Of a stretch of DNA of 12,613 nt, positions 6,907 to 12,329 are shown piece after piece (the stretch's first letter is position 1; each line of letters opens with the position of its first letter). The notes under the pieces are model-generated. The model had not been told where the DNA came from. It worked only from the letters and a program-made list of their open reading frames with translations, and made no database searches. The DNA comes from Baffinella frigidus (taxonomy: Eukaryota > Cryptophyceae > Cryptomonadales > Baffinellaceae), in contig MU646369.1 in assembly GCA_026770585.1 (NCBI GenBank), positions 950,726 to 963,338 on the forward strand, given 5' to 3'. The position numbers and the translations under genes were made by a program.

Positions 6907-6927
6907 TTCGGCCCGTTTTGGGCCGAA
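6907..6927. repeat. Hairpin
   Basis: TTCGGCCC and GGGCCGAA are perfect complements separated by GTTTT. It is isolated between L units and has no known role. Confidence 0.65.
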
Positions 6928-7002
6928 AATCCCGTCGTAGCCCGCTGTGTGGTTCCTCAACCCTCAACCCTAAAACACCAGGGTGACGCTAGCCGACAGG
7001 GA

Positions 7003-7182
7003 CCACACGAGGCTATCCATGCGAACAGAATAAAAGGACATTTTTAAAAATGTGGGGAGAATGGTCACGTGCCTACACGGAAAGCGTGTAGCATGTCCAT
7101 CTATTCGACCAAACATACCAAAATTACTACACGAATGCTCACAACCGACATTTATTGTGTTAGCATGGATAGCCTCGCGTGG
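7003..7182. mobile_element. Family A element, both ends present (A2)
   Basis: Left end CCACACGAGGCTATCCATGC and right end GCATGGATAGCCTCGCGTGG are inverted with one mismatch. The central palindrome of other copies is replaced by a small CTACAC/GTGTAG hairpin (7073-7090). Flanks GCCGACAGGGA and GAGGGTGTCTTCGCGGCG rejoin to the uninterrupted L sequence at 6649-6674, marking a precise insertion with at most a 2-3 bp duplication. Confidence 0.85.
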
Positions 7183-7397
7183 GAGGGTGTCTTCGCGGCG
7201 CTTTTTCCTGCCACAAACCCCTGCACGAAAATGGCTCGAAGGAGCTTGGGCCCCCTCCCCTAAACCCTAATTCCTAAACTCCTAACCCTAAACCGGCAGG
7301 GTGCCGCTAGCCGCTGGGGAGGGTATATTCGCGGCGCGGGCCCTCCCGCACATAGCGAAGATCGCCAAGCTGTCTCTCGCCCGCGCCGGCCGCAAGG

Positions 7398-7808
7398 AGG
7401 TGTGTTTGGGGTGTTGGGTTCAGGGTCCAGGGTGGGGGGTGAAGGGCTTTGGGTGTCGGGTTTAGGGCGCAAGGTTTGGGGGGTTGCGGTGAGGGGATTA
7501 GGGTTTGGGGGGTGAGGGGTGAAGGGTGAAGGGTGTAGGGTGTAGGGGTGGAGGGTGGAGGGTTTAGGGGTGGGATTAGGGGGAGGGGGATTAGGGTGAA
7601 GCATGAAGCGTGGGACGTGAAGCGTGAAGCGTGAAGGGCGCAGGTGTAGGGGTGTGGGAGTTCAGGTTTGGGGGTGAGGGGTGAGGGGTTAGGGCACAAG
7701 GAGGTGAGGGGTGTAGAGATTCGGGTATAGGGGTGAGGGCTTAGAGAAAGGAGGTTTGGGGGGTGGGGCGAAGGGTGGAGGGTGCAGAGTGAAGGGTCAA
7801 GGGCGTAG
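7398..7808 (+). repeat. Degenerate G-rich telomere-like tract
   Basis: About 410 bases of GTGTAGGG, GTGAAGGG, GGTTTAGGG, GGTTTGGGG and similar heptamer variants are strongly G-biased on the plus strand. Sub-blocks expand single variants, for example repeated GAAGCGTG near 7598-7640. The long minus-strand frames translate to Pro/Thr/Ser/His-rich repeats and are not genes. Confidence 0.85.
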
Positions 7809-7809
7809 G

Positions 7810-7942
7810 CCACTTAGCAGCGACCGAACATATTTTCCCCCGGATTATCGGGGGAAATTCTGTTTGGAAACCATAGCAATGGATAAGATCATGGTATAAA
7901 TCGTTTAGATGGAGTGCATCCGTGAAGACCCCGGCGGCTGCT
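7810..7942 (-). mobile_element. Family N element, opposite orientation, right end degraded (N2)
   Basis: CCACTTAGCAGCGACCG starts the copy. CCCCCGGATTATCGGGGG, ATGGATAAGATCATGGTA, AATCGTTTAGATGGAGTGCA and TCCGTGAAGACCCC follow as the reverse complement of N1. The final terminus breaks off after GGCGGCTGCT. Confidence 0.75.
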
Positions 7943-7950
7943 CCCGGGCC

Positions 7951-8036
7951 GAGTGAGAACTAGAGGTTCGACACACACTCTTATTTGACACTGAGGGGCG
8001 AGGTTTTGTACCAGGAAAGGGCTATACATGTGGTTA
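7951..8036. repeat. Host repeat F, copy 1
   Basis: GAGTGAGAACTAGAGGTTCG, CACTCTTATTTGACACTGAG and TTTTGTACCAGGAAAGGGCT followed by ATACATGTGGTT define the unit. It recurs at 9220, 9355 and 10071, so it serves as an uninterrupted reference for insertions in the later copies. Confidence 0.8.
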
Positions 8037-8290
8037 GGTGCTTTTGTGCTATGTTAAAGTGGCTGAGTGCCGAGGGCTCGGCGAATTGTATGACCTACGG
8101 ATCGCCCTACGGTAGGAAGTGGCTCAGCAAATTCTTGTGGGTGTGGCCTATATATGATAGATGGACGCCAAATTCTTGTAGGGCACCCGCGGGTGCGAAG
8201 CGTCCTTGCAAGAGGCTACAGGGGCCTACGGGGGTACGGCTACAGGGGCCTACGGGGGTACTTATCATCAAGGGCCCTAGGAGCGGATCC
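8037..8290. other. Non-genic block with 24-bp tandem duplication
   Basis: GGCTACAGGGGCCTACGGGG followed by GTAC is exactly duplicated at 8214-8237 and 8238-8261. A CCTACGGTAGG core lies at 8106-8116 and a GCCGAG/CTCGGC hairpin near 8068-8083. A plus-strand frame from 7985 to 8395 crosses repeat F, the duplication and a B element, so I do not call it a gene. Confidence 0.65.
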
Positions 8291-8341
8291 GAGGTACCCC
8301 TGCTACAGGGGTACCTCGCTCATACGGAGCCGCGCCCCCCC
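8291..8341 (+). mobile_element. Family B fragments joined end to end
   Basis: GAGGTACCCCTG (a right terminus) is followed two bases later by ACAGGGGTACCTCGCTCATA (a left terminus). The left terminus breaks into CGGAGCCGCGCCCCCCC just before a complete copy begins. This looks like insertion of B next to or within B. Confidence 0.7.
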
Positions 8342-8342
8342 C

Positions 8343-8465
8343 TACAGGGGTACCTCGCTCATAAGAAACCGTCCCCCCCTAGGACCCTACAGTAGGACCA
8401 TGCCTAGGGTCCTATGGTGGCCCTAGGGGGGGGGCGCGGTTTCTTATGAGCGAGGCACTCCTGTA
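8343..8465. mobile_element. Family B MITE, complete (B1)
   Basis: TA-bordered inverted ends CAGGGGTACCTCGCTCATAA and its complement with two changes extend into AGAAACCG, a C run, CCTAGGACC, CCTACAGTAGG (8386-8396), CATGCCTAGGGTCC and the mirrored CCTAGGGGGG. It is 123 bp including both TA. No coding capacity. Confidence 0.9.
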
Positions 8466-8543
8466 GTGTAGGGCATTTCCGGGGCGGTTTTGTGCGGGAA
8501 GTGTAGCCGACCCTTCACATTCTGCTTCCGAGAATTTGAGCCA

Positions 8544-8628
8544 ATCCCTAATCCCTAAACCGTAAACCCTAATCCCGCTTCCTACACCCCAAACTCTAAA
8601 CCCTACACTCTGAACCCTACACCCTGCA
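8544..8628 (-). repeat. Interstitial telomere-like tract
   Basis: CCCTAAT, CCCTAAA, CCCTACA and CCCTGAA-type units end in CCCTGCAG and then enter the M sequence GATGGTGCTGTGCGGTGCAC. Confidence 0.85.
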
Positions 8629-9044
8629 GATGGTGCTGTGCGGTGCACCAGAGTAACCCCATGTATGTCAATGGGGCAGGTGGTTCTTCGAATCCCTCAC
8701 CCCTCTTCACCAAACCCCTACGCCCTACACCCTACACCCTACACCCTACGCCCTGCACCCTACACCCTACACTGTACACCCTACACTCAACACCCTACAC
8801 TCTACACCCTACACGCTACACCCTGCACCCTACGCTCGAAACCCTACACCGTACACCCTACACCCTACACCCACCCTACACCCTACACTCTACACCCTGC
8901 ACCCTACACCTTACTCTCTACACCCTACACTCTACACCCTGCACCCTACACCCTACACCCTTCACCCTACACCCTACACCCTGCACCCTAAACTCTCAAC
9001 CCTAAACCCTGCAGGTGGTACTGCGCGGCGCACCAGACGCTGTC
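8626..9044. repeat. M sequence at the right edge of two telomere-like arrays
   Basis: CTGCAGATGGTGCTGTGCGG then TGCACCAGAG at 8625-8654 matches CTGCAGGTGGTACTGCGCGG then CGCACCAGAC at 9009-9038. Both directly follow a telomere-like array. A related CACCAG motif also follows the telomeric tracts in the L units. Confidence 0.75.
8712..9012 (-). repeat. CCCTACA-dominated array
   Basis: About 300 bases are made mostly of CCCTACA heptamers with CCCTGCA, ACTCTACA and CCCTTCA variants, plus a few CCCTAAA at the right end. Unlike the 1446-1545 block, the canonical CCCTAAA is a minority here. Blocks such as ACTCTACACCCTGCACCC recur, suggesting higher-order duplication. The long plus-strand frames are Tyr/Thr/His/Pro repeats. 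Confidence 0.9.
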
Positions 9045-9097
9045 CACTACGCCCAGGTTCCACACACAAAGTCAACATCGTTGACTTTTGGCTCTCT

Positions 9098-9232
9098 CTA
9101 GCTCGGTCGCGGTCTATTTGGGCTCACCAATTTGGTGAGCCCGGGCTCTTTTCCGCTCCAAAGTTGACGGATTTGTACCGCGAACCCAGCGTGTCAACTT
9201 GAGAATAGTCGGCCAACCCGAGTGAGATCTAG
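9098..9232. mobile_element. Family I element (I2)
   Basis: CTAGCTCGGTCGCGGTCTAT at the left and CCGAGTGAGATCTAG at the right are loosely inverted. A strong GGGCTCACCAA/TTGGTGAGCCC hairpin lies at 9120-9142. The interior CGCTCCAAAGTTGACGGATT then TGTACCGCG is the uninterrupted version of the H1 insertion site. Confidence 0.55.
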
Positions 9233-9399
9233 AGGTTCCACAAACACTCTCATTTGACACTGAAGAGGGAGTCTTTGTACCAGGAAAGGGCTATACATGC
9301 GGTTATATTGTACCGCGAACCCAGCATGTCAACTTGAGAACAGTCGGCCAACCCGAGTGAGGCAGAGCTAGAGGTTCCACAAACACTCGTATTTGTCGC
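9173..9399. repeat. Tandem copies of repeat I/F, period 135 bp
   Basis: TTGTACCGCGAACCCAGCGT through CCACAAACACTC at 9173-9250 is repeated at 9308-9388 with few differences. One is AGATCT in place of AGGCAGAGCT. Copy F2 continues intact to about 9306, whereas F3 is split by E1. Confidence 0.85.
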
Positions 9400-9622
9400 T
9401 AGAGCGTTTGCGGTAATTGTTGTTCGTTTTGGACGTACGGTTTCCCGGTTTTCCGTTTTTGAAAAGGGACTTATAGGACGTGACAAGGATTTTAAACGGT
9501 ACCAAGAGGCGCAATTCTGGTACCGTTTAAAATCCTTGTCACGTCCTATAAGTCCCTTTTCAAAACCGGGAAACCGGGAAACCGTACGTCCAAAATGGAC
9601 AACAATTACCGCAAACGCTCTA
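9400..9622. mobile_element. Family E MITE, near-perfect 105-bp inverted repeat (E1)
   Basis: Arms 9400-9504 and 9518-9622 match at 101 of 105 positions and enclose a 13-base loop. Ends read TAGAGCGTTTGCGGTAATTG and its complement. The flanks TTTGTCGC and TGGGGTTGGTTTTGTACC line up with intact TTGTCACTACGGGGCAAGG at 10079 in repeat F, so the element duplicated only TA. It has no coding capacity and would form a long hairpin if transcribed. Confidence 0.95.
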
Positions 9623-9662
9623 TGGGGTTGGTTTTGTACCAGGAAAGGGCTGTAAATGTTAA
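9623..9662. repeat. Host repeat F, copy 3, right part
   Basis: TGGGGTTGGTTTTGTACCAG followed by GAAAGGGCTGTAAATG continues the F unit interrupted by E1. It is then cut again by element D1, after which sequence related to that downstream of C2 (CGATACATCTATTGTACATT) resumes at 9831. Confidence 0.8.
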
Positions 9663-9812
9663 TAGGGTAACGGACTCAAAATGGGGTAGTTAGGCCTACG
9701 TTATTACCTACGGTAGGCCGTAGGGTTTTTCGTAGGAGCCCCCCTAGGCCCCTACGGCCTACCGTAGTCAATGCCGTAGGCCTAACTACCCCATTTTTAG
9801 TCCGTTACCCTA
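9663..9812. mobile_element. Family D MITE, complete (D1)
   Basis: TA-bordered arms of about 57 bp run from GGGTAACGGACTCAAAATGG through GTTAGGCCTACG and match the right arm closely. The centre has CCTACGGTAGG (9707-9717), CCTAGGCCCCTACGG and CCTACCGTAG. Nearby TAAATGT occurs on both sides, so a duplication longer than TA cannot be excluded. Confidence 0.9.
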
Positions 9813-9905
9813 TAAATGTATTTATTTAGTCGATACATCTATTGTACATTCCGTTGTGTCTCTTCATCTGGTGTGCACTCCTTTCCTGATTATCTGTGTA
9901 TCTAT

Positions 9906-10030
9906 TACAGGGGTACCTCGCTCATAAGAAACCGCGCCCCCCCCCTAGGACCCTACAGTAGTGCTATGCCTAGGGTCCTACGGTGGTCCTAGGGGGGTGG
10001 GCGTTTTCTTATGAGCGAGGTACCCCTGTA
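9906..10030. mobile_element. Family B MITE (B2)
   Basis: TA plus CAGGGGTACCTCGCTCATAA at the left, and the perfect counterpart ending CCCCTG plus TA at the right, give a 125-bp element. The core reads CCTACAGTAGT, one base off the CCTACNGTAGG seen in other copies. 9823-9905 is host sequence with no gene. Confidence 0.95.
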
Positions 10031-10070
10031 CACATGACTTTCCCCGCGCAAAACGTCTGGGCGAGAGAAA

Positions 10071-10263
10071 GAACACACTTGTCACTACGGGGCAAGGTTT
10101 TGTACCAGGAAAGGGCTATGACCCTTAAGTGACCATGCCGTCAAATTTGACGGCCAAGAGGTCCTAGGCAGGTCCTAGGGCCCTACGGTAGGGCGTATGA
10201 GCCTACTGGTCACTAGAGGGATATACACATAATCGATACATCCATTGTACATTGCTTTCTTGG
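10071..10263. repeat. Host repeat F, copy 4, interrupted by C2
   Basis: AACACACTTGTCACTACGGG then GCAAGGTTTTGTACCAGG and AAAGGGCTA precede C2. TACACATAATCGATACATCC then ATTGTACATTG follow it. The join reproduces GGGCTATACA as in copies F1 and F2. Confidence 0.8.
10117..10223 (-). mobile_element. Family C MITE (C2)
   Basis: Ends ACCCTTAAGTGACC and GGTCACTAGAGGGA are inverted, with TA on both sides. Inside, in reverse orientation to C1, are the perfect 18-bp hairpin GCCGTCAAATTTGACGGC (10137-10154), the pair GTCCTAGGCAGGTCCTAGG and CCTACGGTAGG (10182-10192). Confidence 0.9.
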
Positions 10264-10440
10264 TAGAGCGTTTGCGGTAATTGTTGTCCGTTTCGGACGT
10301 GCGGTTTTCCGGTTTTCCGGTTTTCATTTGTACCAGAGGTGTCCATTTAAAATGTTTTACGACCTTTACAACATTTTAAAAAATCGGAAAATCGGAAAAC
10401 CGCACGTCCAAAACGGACAACAATTACCGCAAACGCTCTA
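10264..10440. mobile_element. Family E MITE (E2)
   Basis: The outer 60 bases of each arm match E1 family ends, starting TAGAGCGTTTGCGGTAATTG. The inner part is unrelated to E1 and contains its own AAAATGTT/AACATTTT stem. Arms differ at a few positions. TA borders both sides. Confidence 0.9.
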
Positions 10441-10510
10441 CGATCCAGACCCGCGCGCCTCAGGCTGTCAGATCTCACATGAGAACGCTTTTTATTTAAA
10501 CCCTTCAGAA

Positions 10511-10584
10511 TCAATGAAAATTACCACGCGAATGCTTTAATATTACTAATAAAGATCATGCTGTGTAGTAAATTTCATTGCTCA
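10511..10584. mobile_element. Family G element, diverged (G5)
   Basis: AATGAAAATTACCACGCG, AAAGATCATGCTGTGTAGTA and AATTTCATTGCTCAG keep the order of G1-G4. It lies about 9 kb from the other G copies, outside the large 905-1660 repeat, which supports G being a dispersed element. 10585-10737 holds a repeat I end (CTAGCTCTGCCTGAGTAAGA) and no gene. Confidence 0.55.
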
Positions 10585-10737
10585 GAAGTTTTAGATTAAA
10601 ACCGTTTTCATATGAGATCGCCTCGGGCCTCACAGCGCCGCAACTGCTGACTAGCTCTGCCTGAGTAAGACCGGGCTCGCCATACGACACATTTACAGCA
10701 GAAATCCCAGCACCAAAGGGCGACTAACCACACGAGG

Positions 10738-10929
10738 CTACCTACGCGAACATAATAAATGTCGATTGTGAATGTGTGTAGCAATTTTTATTTGTTTGGT
10801 CAGCAATTGATCACGTTTCCGCCCGCTGAGCGGGCGGAAACGTGATCATTTGCTGACTTTTGGCGTGTTTCCTGGGCAATAATCCAATAGTTGACTTATG
10901 ACTCTGTTCGCATGGATAGCCTCGTGTGG
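10738..10929 (+). mobile_element. Family A element, complete (A3)
   Basis: CCACACGAGGCTACCTACGC and the right end GCATGGATAGCCTCGTGTGG are inverted repeats of about 25 bp. A palindrome with 20-bp perfect arms lies at 10808-10848, followed by TGCTGACTTTTGGCGTGTTT and ATAATCCAATAGTTGACTTA, shared with A1 and A4. Confidence 0.9.
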
Positions 10930-10979
10930 AAAATGCTTTTATGGCGAGCCTGGTTTTACTCTGGATCAACGGGGGGTGC

Positions 10980-11084
10980 TATCCCTTACGTGGCGAGTAG
11001 GCTCATACGCCCTACGGAAGGGTCCAAGGACCTGCCTAGGACCTCTTGCGGGTCAAATTTGACCAGCTCGCCACTTAAGGGATG
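10980..11084 (+). mobile_element. Family C MITE (C3)
   Basis: TA then TCCCTTACGTGGCGAG at the left pairs with CTCGCCACTTAAGGGA at the right, where the border dinucleotide is now TG. Its order is CATACGCCCTACGG, tandem CCAAGGACCTG/CCTAGGACCTC, then hairpin GGTCAAATTTGACC (11051-11064). Confidence 0.9.
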
Positions 11085-11149
11085 TGTGGTTCGCAGGACC
11101 TGCTCGAGGCCGCTACGTCTACCGCTGTGCTGGCCGCTGCGCTCTGATG

Positions 11150-11314
11150 TACAGGGGTACCTCTCTCATAAGACCCCCCCCCCCCCTAGGACCCTACAGT
11201 AGGCCTATGCCTAGTAGGGCCCTACGCTGGTCCTGGGGGGGGGCGGCGGTTTCTTAGGGCCCTCCGCTGGTCCTAGGGGGGGGGGCTGTTTCTTATGAGC
11301 GAGGTACCCCTGGA
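11150..11314. mobile_element. Family B MITE with internal duplication (B3)
   Basis: The left end is TACAGGGGTACCTCTCTCAT, and the right end is the family terminus followed by GA in place of TA. The right half contains two successive copies of a segment of about 40 bp (GGGCCCTNCGCTGGTCCTRG, then a G run and TTTCTTA), making it longer than the other copies. Core CCTACAGTAGG is at 11193-11203. Confidence 0.85.
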
Positions 11315-11413
11315 CATGTGCGGCCGCTGCGCTGTGATGTACTTGTAATTCAAGCCTCCATTCCGGGGCGATTTGGCTGATTTAATGCCTTTTCTGGAAC
11401 AAACGTAGTCATG

Positions 11414-11535
11414 TACAGGGGTACCTCGCTCATAAGAACCCGCCCCCCCCCCTAGGACCACCGTAGGACCCTAGGCATGGTCCTACTGTAGGGTCCTAGG
11501 GGGGGGCGGTTTCTTGTGAGCGAGGTACCCCTATA
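11414..11535. mobile_element. Family B MITE, opposite core orientation (B4)
   Basis: It has the usual termini with a final G-to-A change at the right. The core order is reversed relative to B1 (GCATGG before CCTACTGTAGG at 11482-11492). TAGTCATGTA occurs as a 10-bp direct repeat immediately outside the CAGGGG and CCCCTA ends. Confidence 0.9.
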
Positions 11536-11569
11536 GTCATGTACCCCAACGCCGCGTGGCCCAGAGACG

Positions 11570-11674
11570 TATCCCTTAAGTGACCAACGGGCGAATAATC
11601 GCCCGCGGAAGCCCTAGGCAGGTCCTAGGGCCCTACCGTAGGGGCGTATGCGCCTACTGGTCACTTAAGGGATA
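11570..11674 (-). mobile_element. Family C MITE (C4)
   Basis: TA-bordered TCCCTTAAGTGACC and GGTCACTTAAGGGA are perfect inverted ends. The inner hairpin is CGGGCGA/TCGCCCG (11588-11605), a different sequence from C1-C3 in the same place. CCTACCGTAGG is at 11632-11642. Confidence 0.95.
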
Positions 11675-11687
11675 AAGGGCATACATG

Positions 11688-11808
11688 TACAGGGGTACCT
11701 CGCTCATAAGAAACCGCCCCCCCCTAGGTCCCTACAGTAGGACCATGCCTAGGGTCCTATGGTGATCCTAGGGGGGTGGGCGTTTCTTATGAGCGAGGTA
11801 CCCCTGTA
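11688..11808. mobile_element. Family B MITE (B5)
   Basis: It has the full termini CAGGGGTACCTCGCTCATAA and complement, with TACATGTA directly repeated outside both ends. The core CCTACAGTAGG lies at 11731-11741. 11809-11938 shows no gene or repeat that I recognise. Confidence 0.95.
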
Positions 11809-11938
11809 CATGTATGACCTCTCCAGGTCCTGCTCAAAAACAGCCCATGAGGGGGTGCATATGGCGGCTGTGTTGGTATTAATGAAGGTCTCTCTCGCAT
11901 GATCCAACCGACCGGGGGTGAAGTGCGTCTTTCTGGCC

Positions 11939-12014
11939 ACGTGCGACTTTTGGATGTACGTGCGACTTTTGGATTCACGTGCGACTTTTGGATTCACGTG
12001 CGACTTTCGGATTC
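11939..12014. repeat. Four tandem 19-bp repeats
   Basis: Units ACGTGCGACTTTTGGATTC start at 11939, 11958, 11977 and 11996. They differ by GT in place of TC at the end of unit one and C in place of T in unit four. Nineteen is not a multiple of three, which argues against a conserved coding role. Confidence 0.95.
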
Positions 12015-12033
12015 CCGCTGCGATGATTCAACC

Positions 12034-12137
12034 TATCAATTAAGTGGCGAGTAGCCTCTGACGCTCCTACCCAGGCCTATGTAGGGGCCTACGACCTGCT
12101 GGGGGTCGAATATGACCCCCTCGCTACTTAAGGGACA
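12034..12137 (+). mobile_element. Family C MITE, diverged (C5)
   Basis: TA then TCAATTAAGTGGCGAG at the left pairs with CTCGCTACTTAAGGGA at the right (border now CA). The inner hairpin GGGGGTC/GACCCCC (12101-12120) keeps the family position with a new sequence. The CCTACNGTAGG core has decayed to CCTATGTAGG. 12138-12329 has no recognisable feature. Confidence 0.8.
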
Positions 12138-12329
12138 GGCGACACTCTTACGCGGCTGTGTGAGACACAATGAGAGACCGTTGTAAATACCAACACGGCC
12201 GCCATGTATGCAAACCCACCGAGGCTGCGTCTGAGCAGGGACGCCGAAAGAGCTCATGTGAGCGTTTACTTATCACACAGCACGGCAGAAACCCCACGAG
12301 GCTGCTGCTGGCAGGGGGGGGCGTTGGCG

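Larger units (their letters stand above)
6526..7345. repeat. Repeated L units carrying interstitial telomeric tracts
   Basis: The module CACCAGGGTGCCNCTAGCC, GACGGGGAGGG, TCTTCGCGGCG and sometimes CTTTTTCCTGCCACAAA occurs starting at about 6527, 6631, 6977 and 7290. Copies two, three and four are directly preceded by CCCTAAA-type tracts (6585-6630, 6956-6976, 7259-7293). The third is interrupted by element A2. A 6851-6861 CCTACGGTAGG core lies between copies two and three. Confidence 0.75.

Noticed and set aside
7307-7813. 168-residue minus-strand open frame rich in Pro, Thr, Ser and His
   Set aside because: It is the translation of degenerate telomere-like repeats, where a 7-bp period without stops gives long frames automatically.
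7985-8395. 136-residue plus-strand open frame
   Set aside because: It begins in repeat F, crosses a 24-bp tandem duplication and ends in two family B termini. The peptide segment from the B terminus appears in several frames and places, so it reflects the repeat, not a gene.
8675-8712. Possible tRNA T-arm (GGTTCTTCGAATCCC then CACCA)
   Set aside because: The TTCGAAT loop is not enclosed by a matching 5-bp stem. No acceptor or D-arm pairing could be found upstream, and the nearby CCCCA/TGGGG stem has a loop too long for an anticodon arm.
8638-9005. Two overlapping frames of about 120 residues with YTLHP-type repeats
   Set aside because: They are translations of CCCTACA heptamers in two frames. 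Simultaneous openness in several frames shows there is no coding constraint.
10891-11202. 103-residue plus-strand open frame
   Set aside because: It is composed of the right end of A3, all of C3 and the left half of B3. No domain is recognisable.
9098-11808. CRISPR-like array impression from regularly spaced repeats
   Set aside because: The repeats belong to different families with inverted ends and irregular spacing, in a eukaryotic context. There is no constant repeat with uniform spacers.
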